A stretch of DNA of 64,000 nucleotides, taken from contig NZ_JABRWP010000007.1 of assembly GCF_013249045.1 (NCBI RefSeq), positions 62,001-126,000 on the forward strand, given 5' to 3'. Positions within the stretch are counted from its first letter, which is position 1, and each line of letters starts with the position of its first letter. Shown piece by piece: positions 25,920 through 34,336 of the stretch. This stretch comes from Winogradskyella eckloniae (GTDB lineage Bacteria > Bacteroidota > Bacteroidia > Flavobacteriales > Flavobacteriaceae). Under the pieces are notes generated by a model. That model had not been told where the DNA came from. It did not search any database and saw nothing but the letters and a program-made list of their open reading frames with translations. The position numbers were made by a program, and so were the translations under genes.

Positions 25920-27166
25920 TTAATTGGTAATGTTTGTAGATGATGCTTCACCGTAACCCACTAAACGATCAAAGCGCGCTCCAAGATCTCTATAGTAGAC
26001 TAAGACTTTGTAGTTGTTTTCTGTTTGCCAAAAATTTCCACTAATCGCGCCTTCATCAATAGCGCCAGATTCTTTATCCACTAAAACATATTTGTAATTA
26101 TAGAATCCTTGTTTTAATAGCATAATGTTTTCATAGCGCTGATATACTCCATTTTAGTTAAAGGATCAATAGCGTATGCATTAAAATTACCATAAATATG
26201 AACGTCTTTTGTCTTTATTTCATCGTGCGAAAGTGAAAAATGAATCATAGTATAGTCGGCTTCAACATCCACGTTGTCTGTATCTATCGCAGTAATCAGA
26301 AAATTTCCATTGATATCAGGATTGTAAGTGTATGGTAAGTTTTTTCTAGAGATATTAGTGTATAGATAGTTATTGTAGAGATCTTTTAACTGAATAAACT
26401 GTACACCAACATTAGCAGATCTCACGTCTTTATTTTCAAAAAACCAATATTCATTTCCGGCCCAGAATGATGATTCCGTATCATAGCGATATATAAGTTC
26501 ATTTCCTAAGGTATATTGCGGTTTTAATCCAGAAATAGACGTGTTAAGGTTGTTATTTTGAATTATTAATGTTTTAATGTTGTCTAGTGGGTTATTTAGA
26601 TTAGTGCCATTTGTAGAGATAACGATATCCACAGATTGTTTTTCTGCTATAACTTGTACATCTCTAGAGCGTTTTACGCTAACACCTACGTTTAGGAAAT
26701 CTTCGTACACCATAAATTTTCTGCTGAACATCAATTCGTCATAGTCATCATAGATAGAAATCATATAATTGCCACTTTTTAATAATGCTAATGTTTGTGT
26801 ATTAGGGATTTGTAAATTGTAATGCGAATAAATTTGATAGGTGTTAAAGGAGTTTTCGTAAGTTAATATACGTTGATTGTCTAGTCCTTTAAGGTATTCA
26901 GACTTTACCAACGCAGAAGGTGTCCAGTCGTAATTAAAATGTTCAATGATGTAATAAAAGTCTTCTTCATTAGCAGTAAGGGCATCAAATTCTAATTCTA
27001 AAGTTTCTCCAAGATTTAATATAGGAAGTTGTCCTTCAGTGGTATTGCTTTTAAAAGTGATGGTTTTAATAAAATCAGGCGGATTTACTTCTTCTGTTGC
27101 TTGAGCTTGTATTAAAGTTGGGCTAAATATGAATAATAGAAAGTATAAAATGTTTTTTTTCATCAT
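25920..27166 (-). pseudogene. T9SS plug (DUF5103) protein gene with a one-base frameshift
   Basis: Two reading frames together encode one DUF5103/T9SS plug-type protein of about 415 residues. The first (27166 to 26114) has a signal peptide and reads to LTKMEYISAMKTLCY before a stop. The second continues as MLLKQGFYNYKYV to the end at 25920. Around 26142-26144 the minus strand reads GAG TAT ATC AGC; inserting one A gives GAG TAT AAT CAG CGC TAT GAA AAC, which restores a continuous MEYNQRYENIMLLKQGF. So one base has been lost. In the T9SS the plug protein seals the secretion pore. Loss of only the last 75 or so residues may still destroy function. A sequencing or assembly error is a real alternative. 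Confidence 0.75.
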
Positions 27167-27288
27167 TTAAGGTGTGTGATGCGTAAAGATAATCAAAATT
27201 CATACCTTTAAAACACTTGGCTTATTTATAATGATTACAAATAAAAAAAGATGCAATTGTTTCAACTGTTTTTTTAAGCATTAATTCG

Positions 27289-27296
27289 TAAATTTG
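27289..27296 (+). promoter_or_regulatory. Candidate -7 box (TAAATTTG) for the nqr operon
   Basis: TAAATTTG fits TAnnTTTG and ends 31 bases before the nqrA ATG. No other promoter-like box is seen before the later nqr genes, so it may drive all six. Confidence 0.45.
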
Positions 27297-27327
27297 CACG
27301 GATTTTTAGATAACTAATCTTTAGTAT

Positions 27328-28680
27328 ATGTCAAAAGACATCAAAATTAAAAAGGGCTTAGATATAAAGCTAGTCGGTGAAGCCGAGAAAGCAACGGAAA
27401 ATGCTATTATTAGTAATTTCTATTCTATAAGACCTGAGGACTTCCACAGTATTATTCCAAAATTAGTAGCAAAAGAAGGCACACGCGTAAAAGCAGGTGA
27501 AACATTATTTTACAATAAAGATAATGAGGCTATGAAATTTGTTTCACCGGTATCTGGTGAGATTACAGAAGTACAGCGTGGACCAAGACGTCGTATAGAC
27601 GCAATAAAAATAACTGCAGATAAGGAGCAATCTTATGTAGACTTTGGTAAGTTTGATTTAGCTTCGGATGCTGAGAAAACAAAAGCACACTTATTAGCTT
27701 CTGGTTGTTGGTCATTTATTAAACAACGTCCATATGATGTTGTTGCAAAGGCAGATGTAACACCAAAGGATATTTTTATATCTGGTTATGCAAGTGCACC
27801 TTTGGCTGCGGACTTAGATTTTACCTTAGCTGGTAAAGAGGCTGAATTACAAGCTGCAGTAACCGCTTTGTCTAAATTGACAACGGGAAGTGTTCATATT
27901 TCAGTAGGAAAGAATTCTAATTCGCCATTAGCCAATTTGCAGAATGCAATGACTTATAAGGTTTCTGGGCCGCATCCATCAGGTAATGTTGGGACTTTAA
28001 TCAATAAAGTAAATCCTGTAAATAAAGGCGAAGTGGTTTGGACAGTCAATGCACAAGATCTTGTGATTATTGGAGAGTTGTTGTTAACAGGGAAGTTTAA
28101 TGCAGAACGCATCGTGGCTTTAACAGGATCTTCAGTGAAGAAACCAAGATATTTTAGAACAAAATTAGGTTCGGAAATTGCGACCATGGTATATGATAAT
28201 GGTGTAGAAAGAGATGGAAATCATCGTTTTATATCTGGTAATGTATTAACAGGGAAACAAGTGGCACCTGATGGGTATTTAGATTATTACAGTAATGTGA
28301 TTTCAGTAATTCCTGAAGGAGATGATTACGAGTTTTTTGGTTGGAATAAGCCGATATTTAATAAAATTTCTACATCGAGAGCGTTAACCTTTTCTTGGTT
28401 AAGTCCTAAAAAGAAATACGATTTAAATACAAATACAAACGGTGAGCATCGTGCATTTGTAACGACAGGTACATATGAAGAAGTATTCCCTTTAGATATT
28501 TATCCGATGCAAATTTTAAAAGCATGTATGTATCAGGATTTAGATGAAATGGAAGCATTAGGTATGTATGAAGTGGCACCAGAAGATTTTGCATTGACAG
28601 AATTTGTTTGTGTGTCTAAACAACCGCATCAAAAAATTATAAGAGAAGGATTAGACTTAATGCTTAAAGAGATAGGATAA
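27328..28680 (+). CDS. nqrA: Na+-translocating NADH:quinone reductase subunit A
   Basis: The 450-residue subunit A is a cytoplasm-facing part of the Na+-NQR complex, which passes electrons from NADH to quinone while pumping sodium out. It starts with DIKIKKGLDIKLVGEAE, the family's N-terminal signature, and later shows SGYASAPLAAD and GPHPSGNVGT, both conserved in NqrA. No cofactor-binding Cys cluster is expected or seen. The stop codon shares its last A with the nqrB start (TAATG), so the two are translationally coupled. It is the first gene of nqrABCDEF. Confidence 0.95.
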   Translation: MSKDIKIKKGLDIKLVGEAEKATENAIISNFYSIRPEDFHSIIPKLVAKEGTRVKAGETLFYNKDNEAMKFVSPVSGEITEVQRGPRRRIDAIKITADKEQSYVDFGKFDLASDAEKTKAHLLASGCWSFIKQRPYDVVAKADVTPKDIFISGYASAPLAADLDFTLAGKEAELQAAVTALSKLTTGSVHISVGKNSNSPLANLQNAMTYKVSGPHPSGNVGTLINKVNPVNKGEVVWTVNAQDLVIIGELLLTGKFNAERIVALTGSSVKKPRYFRTKLGSEIATMVYDNGVERDGNHRFISGNVLTGKQVAPDGYLDYYSNVISVIPEGDDYEFFGWNKPIFNKISTSRALTFSWLSPKKKYDLNTNTNGEHRAFVTTGTYEEVFPLDIYPMQILKACMYQDLDEMEALGMYEVAPEDFALTEFVCVSKQPHQKIIREGLDLMLKEIG

Positions 28681-29906
28681 TGGGTTTAAAACAGAATTTA
28701 CACAATTTTAGACAAAAGAATAAGGATAAGAAATGGTTGCCTGCGTTTTCAGCAATACATACATTTTTATTCTTACCAAATGAGACCACACATAACGGAA
28801 CTCATATAAAGGCAGCCGACGATTTAAAAAGAACAATGAACACTGTTATTATGGCAATGGTTCCTTGTTTAATCTTTGGAATGTTTAACGCAGGTTATCA
28901 ACATCATTTAGCATTTGGTGAAATCACACAAGCAACAGGAGGCTTTTTTAGTGCAGAATTTTGGACACTAGATAATTTTTCTGTTGGATTTTGGAAAGTT
29001 ATTCCTTTAGTGATAGTATCTTATGTTGTTGGTTTAGCAATAGAAATTTTATTCGCTATTAAGAATAGCCATGAAGTAGAAGAAGGCTATTTGGTAACGG
29101 GTATGTTAGTCCCACTAATTATACCAATCGATACACCATTATGGATGTTGGCAGTAGCTGTAGCGTTTGGTGTAGTGATCGGTAAAGAGGTCTTTGGAGG
29201 TACAGGAATGAATATTCTTAACCCAGCATTAACAATACGTGCATTCTTGTTTTTTGCTTATCCAACATGGATGTCTGGTGATAAAGTATGGGTACATGGT
29301 GCAGTAGAACAAGATCAATTAATTGCAGCTGGTAAAAACGTAGATGCTATTTCTGGAGAAACCATATTAGGTAGCTTAGCTCAGAATAAAGGGGCTAATT
29401 ATGATATCATGGATATGTTTTTTGGCTTAATACCTGGTTCAGTAGGTGAGACGTCTACACTGTTAATCTTATTAGGCGGTTTATTTTTAATTTTCGCTAA
29501 AATAGGAAGTTGGAGAATAATGCTGTCTTCAGTCATTGGTGCATTAGTCATGGGATTAATTTTTAATGGTGTAGTTGCTCAAGAATGGATTACGGAATCA
29601 AGCAAATTCTATGGTTTAATGAGTACAACGTTTTGGCAACACTTATTAATTGGTGGATTTGCATTTGGTACTGTGTTTATGGCTACAGATCCTGTAACAG
29701 CTGCTCAAACAAATAAAGGAAAATGGATATATGGTTTCTTGGTAGGATTTATTTCTATAATGATACGTGTATTTAACCCAGCATATCCAGAAGGTGTAAT
29801 GTTAGCTATTCTGTTAATGAATGTGTTTGCACCAACAATAGACCACTATGTGGTTCAAGGAAATGTAAAGAAAAGAATGAAACGTGTAAAAGCTAAAGTT
29901 GCGTAA
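28680..29906 (+). CDS. nqrB: Na+-translocating NADH:quinone reductase subunit B
   Basis: The 408-residue membrane subunit carries covalently bound FMN and part of the sodium path. Many hydrophobic helices are visible, along with the conserved GKEVFGGTGMNILNPALT-type loop and FMATDPVTAAQT. The flavin-acceptor threonine should be Thr228 in DAISGET, where the usual motif is S-G-A-T; here the third position is Glu. It overlaps nqrA by one base, and nqrC begins two bases after its stop. ApbE, the enzyme that attaches this FMN, is encoded at 38897. Confidence 0.95.
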   Translation: MGLKQNLHNFRQKNKDKKWLPAFSAIHTFLFLPNETTHNGTHIKAADDLKRTMNTVIMAMVPCLIFGMFNAGYQHHLAFGEITQATGGFFSAEFWTLDNFSVGFWKVIPLVIVSYVVGLAIEILFAIKNSHEVEEGYLVTGMLVPLIIPIDTPLWMLAVAVAFGVVIGKEVFGGTGMNILNPALTIRAFLFFAYPTWMSGDKVWVHGAVEQDQLIAAGKNVDAISGETILGSLAQNKGANYDIMDMFFGLIPGSVGETSTLLILLGGLFLIFAKIGSWRIMLSSVIGALVMGLIFNGVVAQEWITESSKFYGLMSTTFWQHLLIGGFAFGTVFMATDPVTAAQTNKGKWIYGFLVGFISIMIRVFNPAYPEGVMLAILLMNVFAPTIDHYVVQGNVKKRMKRVKAKVA

Positions 29907-29908
29907 TC

Positions 29909-30658
29909 ATGGAACAAAGAACAGATAAAAACTCATATACTATAATTTTTGCCGTAGGTATGGTATTAATTGTAGGCGTAATATTAGCGGGTATTTTTTC
30001 ATTGACTAAGCCAATAATTACGGTAAATGAAGAGATAGAAAAGCAACAAAATATTTTGTATGCTATGGGAGTTAATGAAAATGAAGGTACAAGTGCTAAT
30101 TTTGTATCAACGGAAGATGCTCCAAAACTATTTAAGCAATATATTAAGAAGCAATTAGAAGTACAAGGAGGTACTGCTGTTGAGAATGATGATGCTTATT
30201 TAATTGACGTTAAAAAACAACAAGCGAATGCAAAGAATGGAGGCGTGAGAAAGCTACCTTTATTTGTAGGCGAGAAAGATGGTAAGACATTTTATATTGC
30301 ACCAATACGAGGTAAAGGACTTTGGGATGCTATTTGGGGTTATGTAGCCTTAGATAAAGATATGGTTGTTCAAGGCGCTTATTTTGATCATAAAGGAGAA
30401 ACGCCAGGACTTGGTGCAAACATTAAGCAACGTTTTTTTATGGACGATTTTAATGGAGAACATTTATTATCAGACGCTGGTGTTTTTAAAGGAATCACTG
30501 TAGCAAAAGGTAATGCAGATCCTAAAAATAACGACAAAACAGATAATGAAGTAGATGCCATTGCAGGTGCTACAATTACTGGTGATGGTGTTACAGCAAT
30601 GATCAAAAAAGATTTAAAGTTGTATTTACCTTATTTTGAAACTTTAAAAGGAAACTAA
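29909..30658 (+). CDS. nqrC: Na+-translocating NADH:quinone reductase subunit C
   Basis: The 249-residue subunit has one N-terminal membrane helix (about residues 9-31) and a periplasmic FMN-binding domain. The covalent FMN site is Thr222 in DAIAGATITGDGV, the NqrC form of the flavinylation motif, which is the target of ApbE. GETPGLGANI near the middle (residues about 163-172) is also conserved in the FMN-binding domain. It sits two bases after nqrB and three bases before nqrD. Confidence 0.95.
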   Translation: MEQRTDKNSYTIIFAVGMVLIVGVILAGIFSLTKPIITVNEEIEKQQNILYAMGVNENEGTSANFVSTEDAPKLFKQYIKKQLEVQGGTAVENDDAYLIDVKKQQANAKNGGVRKLPLFVGEKDGKTFYIAPIRGKGLWDAIWGYVALDKDMVVQGAYFDHKGETPGLGANIKQRFFMDDFNGEHLLSDAGVFKGITVAKGNADPKNNDKTDNEVDAIAGATITGDGVTAMIKKDLKLYLPYFETLKGN

Positions 30659-30661
30659 AAC

Positions 30662-31294
30662 ATGGGAAAAGACAGTAGATTAATATTAGACCCATTAGCA
30701 GATAACAACCCAATTACAATACAAGTCCTTGGAATCTGTTCTGCTCTAGCAATTACAGCCGAATTAGAAGCATCTATTGTGATGTCTATTTCAGTGCTAT
30801 TTGTATTAGGTATTGGTAACGTCGTTATTTCTTTAATGCGTAACATCATTCCTTCAAAAATTAGAATTATTGTGCAGCTTATCGTTGTTGCAACCTTAGT
30901 AATTATTGTAGATTTAGTACTAAAAGCTTTTGCTTATGAGTTAAGTAAAACACTTTCTGTATTCGTAGGTTTAATTATTACTAACTGTATCATTATGGGA
31001 CGTTTTGAGGCCTTTGCTTTAGGAAACGGTCCTTGGAGATCCTTTTTAGATGGTATTGGTAACGCTTTAGGATATGGTGTAATACTTATAATTGTAGGAT
31101 TCTTTAGAGAATTATTAGGATCTGGAACCTTATTAGGTTTTCCTGTATTAGGAGATCCAATTGAAAAAACAGGGTTATATGCTATAGGCTATGAAAATAA
31201 CGGATTTATGTTATTATCACCAATGGCCCTTATTGTTGTTGGAATTATTATTTGGATTCAACGTACAAGAAATAAAGCATTAATAGAAGACTAA
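30662..31294 (+). CDS. nqrD: Na+-translocating NADH:quinone reductase subunit D
   Basis: The 210-residue inner-membrane subunit belongs to the NqrD/RnfE family and has six predicted helices. Conserved stretches include GICSALAITAELEASIVM near the N-terminus, with its half-channel residues and a Cys, and LIITNCIIMGRFEAFA with the second Cys; these two Cys residues hold an iron centre in the known structure. It follows nqrC by three bases. The gap to nqrE is unusually long for this operon (72 bases) and holds a short repeat cluster. Confidence 0.95.
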   Translation: MGKDSRLILDPLADNNPITIQVLGICSALAITAELEASIVMSISVLFVLGIGNVVISLMRNIIPSKIRIIVQLIVVATLVIIVDLVLKAFAYELSKTLSVFVGLIITNCIIMGRFEAFALGNGPWRSFLDGIGNALGYGVILIIVGFFRELLGSGTLLGFPVLGDPIEKTGLYAIGYENNGFMLLSPMALIVVGIIIWIQRTRNKALIED

Positions 31295-31299
31295 ATTTG

Positions 31300-31358
31300 G
31301 TTGCTAGTTGCTAGTTGTTAGAGAAGAAATTAACAACAAACAACAAACAACAAACAAA
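31300..31358 (+). repeat. Heptamer repeat cluster with hairpin between nqrD and nqrE
   Basis: Three 7-base units of the form TTGCTAG/TTGTTAG (to 31321) are followed by three CAACAAA units (to 31358). GTTGTTA (31314-31320) pairs perfectly with TAACAAC (31331-31337) around a ten-base loop. This is the only sizeable gap in the nqr operon. It could tune expression of nqrEF or be a small dispersed repeat; sequence alone does not decide. Confidence 0.6.
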
Positions 31359-31366
31359 GAAAATAT

Positions 31367-32110
31367 ATGGAACATTTAGAATTATTTTTCAAATCGATAT
31401 TTATAGATAATATGGTATTTGCTACATTCTTAGGGATGTGTTCTTACCTTGCAGTATCTAAAAAAGTGTCTACAGCCGTTGGTCTTGGCGCTGCAGTAAT
31501 ATTTGTATTAGCTATTACAGTACCGCTAAACTGGTTATTAGATCAATATATTTTACAACCAGGCGCATTATCGTGGTTAGGTGAAGAGTACGCAGCATAT
31601 GATTTAAGCTTTTTATCTTTTATTATGTTTATTGCGACTATTGCAACCATGGTACAATTGGTAGAAATAGTGGTAGAGAAGTTCTCGCCTTCATTATATA
31701 ATTCATTAGGTATATTTTTACCTTTAATTGCAGTTAATTGTGCTATACTAGGTGGTTCTTTATTTATGCAATCTAGAGAAATTGAATCTTTAGGCTTAGC
31801 CTTAAATTATGGTGTAGGATCTGGTATTGGATGGTTTTTAGCCATTTTAGCAATTGCGGCTATTAGAGAAAAAATTAGATATAGTAATGTACCTCCTGCA
31901 TTAAGAGGTTTGGGAATTACATTTATTATTACTGGATTAATGGCCATTGGTTTTATGAGTTTTGGAGGAATGCTTACAGGTGGAGATGAGGAAGCTAAGC
32001 CTAGTTCTGAACCAACAACTACGACCATAGAAGTCATAAAAGAAGAGATTAAAAAAGAAGAAGCTATTCTTAAGTCTGATTTAGAAATAGCTGAAAATAC
32101 AAACAAGTAA
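31367..32110 (+). CDS. nqrE: Na+-translocating NADH:quinone reductase subunit E
   Basis: The 247-residue inner-membrane subunit is the inverted-topology partner of NqrD. Conserved stretches include [19 protein letters not shown], with the iron-binding Cys, and [17 protein letters not shown], with the other Cys. The membrane domain ends near residue 205. A charged, low-complexity tail of about 40 residues ([18 protein letters not shown]) follows and makes this subunit longer than the usual 200 or so residues. nqrF starts 9 bases after its stop. Confidence 0.94.
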   Translation: MEHLELFFKSIFIDNMVFATFLGMCSYLAVSKKVSTAVGLGAAVIFVLAITVPLNWLLDQYILQPGALSWLGEEYAAYDLSFLSFIMFIATIATMVQLVEIVVEKFSPSLYNSLGIFLPLIAVNCAILGGSLFMQSREIESLGLALNYGVGSGIGWFLAILAIAAIREKIRYSNVPPALRGLGITFIITGLMAIGFMSFGGMLTGGDEEAKPSSEPTTTTIEVIKEEIKKEEAILKSDLEIAENTNK

Positions 32111-32119
32111 TTGATTAGT

Positions 32120-33436
32120 ATGATGATATTAGCTGCAAGCACAGTCGGAACCATAATTGCAACAGTAACAGCCTTTCTTGTTGTTACATTAATCTTGGTT
32201 GCCTTATTATTATTTGTAAAACAAAAATTGTCGCCTTCTGGTCCTGTAACCATTAAAATTAATGGTGAGCGTGAAATAGAAGTGGGTTCTGGTGGTACGT
32301 TATTAAGTACACTAGGTAGCCAAAAGATATTTTTACCATCTGCATGTGGTGGTGGAGGAACGTGTATACAATGTGAGTGTCACGTATTATCGGGTGGAGG
32401 AGAAGCGCTACCAACAGAGATCCCGCATTTTACAAGAAAAGAATTAGCGCATGGAGCGCGTTTATCTTGTCAGGTTAAAGTAAAGCAAGATATGGAAATT
32501 ACGATTCCAGAAGAGGTTTTTGGAATTAAGAAATGGGAAGCTACAGTAGTTTCAAATTATAATGTGGCTACATTTATTAAGGAATTTGTAGTAGAAATTC
32601 CTGAAGATATGGATTACAAAGCTGGAGGATATATTCAGATTGAAATTCCAAATTGTGAGATCAAATATGCTGATATGGATATTTCAGCACATCCAGAAGA
32701 CCATCCAGGTGAGCCAGATAAGTTTGAAGCAGATTGGGATAAGTTTGGCTTACGTCCATTAGTAATGAAAAATGAAGAGCTTGTAGAAAGAGCATATTCA
32801 ATGGCTTCGTATCCTGCAGAAGGAAGAAAAATTATGCTTAATGTACGTGTGGCGACACCGCCTTTCGATAGAGAAAAAGGAGGTTGGATGAATGTTAATC
32901 CAGGTGTTGCTTCATCATATATATTTAATCAAAAGATTGGAGATAAAGTAACGATTTCTGGACCTTATGGTGAGTTCTTCATTAACGAATCAGATTCAGA
33001 AATGTTATACGTTGGTGGTGGTGCTGGTATGGCTCCAATGCGTTCACATTTATACCAATTATTTAGAACGATTAAAACAGGTCGTAAAGTAACATATTGG
33101 TACGGTGGACGTTCTAAAGCAGAATTATTTTACATCCATTATTTTAGAGCATTAGAAAAAGATTTTCCAAACTTTAAATTCTTTATTGCGTTATCTGATC
33201 CTACGGAAGCTGATAATTGGCAACTTAAAAAGGATATAAATGATGAGTCTGGGGATGGATTTACAGGATTTATTCACCAAGTTGTTATCGATCAATATTT
33301 ATCTAAGCATGAAGCTCCAGAAGATATCGAATTGTATTTTTGTGGACCGCCTTTAATGAACCAAGCGGTTCAGAAAATGGGTGAAGATTTCGGAATTCCG
33401 GATGAGCATATTAGATTTGATGACTTTGGTGGTTAG
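32120..33436 (+). CDS. nqrF: Na+-translocating NADH:quinone reductase subunit F
   Basis: The 438-residue subunit takes electrons from NADH. An N-terminal membrane helix (about residues 8-33) is followed by a plant-type ferredoxin domain with CGGGGTCIQCEC and a fourth Cys in RLSCQVK. An FAD-binding domain with RAYSMAS comes next, and then an NAD-binding domain with GGGAGMAPMRSHLYQL and CGPPLMNQAV. The ATG at 32120 is preferred; a TTG at 32111 directly follows the nqrE stop and would add three residues. A terminator hairpin follows 44 bases after the stop, ending the operon. Confidence 0.95.
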   Translation: MMILAASTVGTIIATVTAFLVVTLILVALLLFVKQKLSPSGPVTIKINGEREIEVGSGGTLLSTLGSQKIFLPSACGGGGTCIQCECHVLSGGGEALPTEIPHFTRKELAHGARLSCQVKVKQDMEITIPEEVFGIKKWEATVVSNYNVATFIKEFVVEIPEDMDYKAGGYIQIEIPNCEIKYADMDISAHPEDHPGEPDKFEADWDKFGLRPLVMKNEELVERAYSMASYPAEGRKIMLNVRVATPPFDREKGGWMNVNPGVASSYIFNQKIGDKVTISGPYGEFFINESDSEMLYVGGGAGMAPMRSHLYQLFRTIKTGRKVTYWYGGRSKAELFYIHYFRALEKDFPNFKFFIALSDPTEADNWQLKKDINDESGDGFTGFIHQVVIDQYLSKHEAPEDIELYFCGPPLMNQAVQKMGEDFGIPDEHIRFDDFGG

Positions 33437-33480
33437 AATTATATAGCGATATAATTTTATAATCAAAAATCAAGACTTAT

Positions 33481-33517
33481 AAAAAGCCAGTACAATGTAG
33501 TAGTACTGGTTTTTTTA
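33481..33517. terminator. Hairpin terminator after nqrF
   Basis: AAGCCAGTAC pairs with GTACTGGTTT (one G-T pair) and is followed by a T-run. It lies between nqrF and the convergent cupin gene, so it can serve both. Confidence 0.8.
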
Positions 33518-33520
33518 TTT

Positions 33521-33892
33521 TTATTCTGTAATTAAAAACACTGCAGTGGTATTACCAATATTAAGTACCTCATGGGTTGTTACACTGTCTTTACTAAATG
33601 TATAACCTGTTGGCACATTAATTTCTCTTGTACCAGAATTATCAGTAATTCTAAATTTTCCGCCAACTAAAGTATAGCCAAAATGAGGATTGTGGTAATG
33701 TTTTTCATGTCCAACGCCTGGTTCAAACGTACATTTTAATACTCTTAATTCTTCATTCTCTTCGAGGACTTGGCAAACGGCTTGACCATTCCAGCCTGCT
33801 TCAAGAGGATCTGGTAGACTCTTTTTTTCTTCACAACTTAAAACGAATAACATAAGTGAACAGAAAATTGAAATGGTAGTATTGGATTTCAT
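33521..33892 (-). CDS. Cupin-domain lipoprotein, copy 1
   Basis: The 123-residue protein has a lipobox (FVLSC, Cys at about residue 20) and a small cupin barrel. The metal-type motif reads HEKHYHNPHFGYTLVGG (about residues 63-79), and a second His is in TTHEVLN. No substrate is apparent. It is nearly identical to the cupin at 37186 except for the last 20 residues, where the two differ at many positions. It is divergent from the damaged DUF4846 copy at 33960, the same arrangement as in the intact copy of the unit. Confidence 0.8.
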   Translation of the reverse strand: MKSNTTISIFCSLMLFVLSCEEKKSLPDPLEAGWNGQAVCQVLEENEELRVLKCTFEPGVGHEKHYHNPHFGYTLVGGKFRITDNSGTREINVPTGYTFSKDSVTTHEVLNIGNTTAVFLITE

Positions 33893-34336
33893 AGTGGCTA
33901 AAGTTACATAAATTCAAAATGTATATAACAAATGCTATCACTATTCCGTTGTATAAATTATGAAGAAAGGTTTACTCATTTTAGTAGCATTGATAACTAT
34001 AGCTGCAGTAGCGTTGCAATTAAAACCAGCAAAAAAAGCTGTTGATATGGTTGCTGCAGTGGTAGAAACGCCAGGTTTAGTTAATAAGGATAGTTTAACC
34101 ATTGCTACACGCGTCAATGCGCCTAAGGACTATAAACGCGTCAATTATCCTAAAGGAAGCTTTGAAGATTACCTAAGAAATTACACATTAAAACCTTTTG
34201 AAAGTAAAATAATCAATTATGACAATACCGAATACTTTTGACAAGGAGGACATATTGGGATATTAGAAGTCCCAGTGCCAAAAAACGGATTACAACAATG
34301 CGCGGATGCCTTAATGAGAATGAGAAGTGAATACCT
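33587..34336. repeat. Direct repeat, copy 1 (cupin 5' part plus truncated DUF4846)
   Basis: This 750-base segment matches 37258-38007 at a constant offset of 3671 bases, with only about 20 differences counted by eye. Its right end at 34336 is abrupt and coincides with the stop codon of the large T9SS gene. At its left end the match fades within the cupin gene rather than stopping sharply. Confidence 0.92.
33960..34336 (+). pseudogene. Truncated DUF4846 gene, copy 1
   Basis: This is a broken copy of the gene at 37631. It encodes the same signal peptide and the first 93 residues. A G-to-A change then turns a Trp codon (TGG at 37910 in the intact copy) into a TGA stop at 34239-34241. Homology continues in frame for about 30 more codons (QGGHIGILEVPVPKNG and on) and ends at 34336, after ...RSEY, where unrelated sequence begins. 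Both a nonsense mutation and a 3' truncation therefore show that it is not functional. Confidence 0.92.

Noticed and set aside
32111..32119. TTG start of nqrF directly after nqrE
   Set aside because: The ATG at 32120 is close by and gives a normal N-terminal membrane helix; the TTG would only add three residues.
33960..34241. The DUF4846 copy at 33960 as a functional short gene
   Set aside because: The stop is a single-base change from the Trp codon in the intact copy, coding homology continues beyond it and then breaks off abruptly, so it is a remnant.
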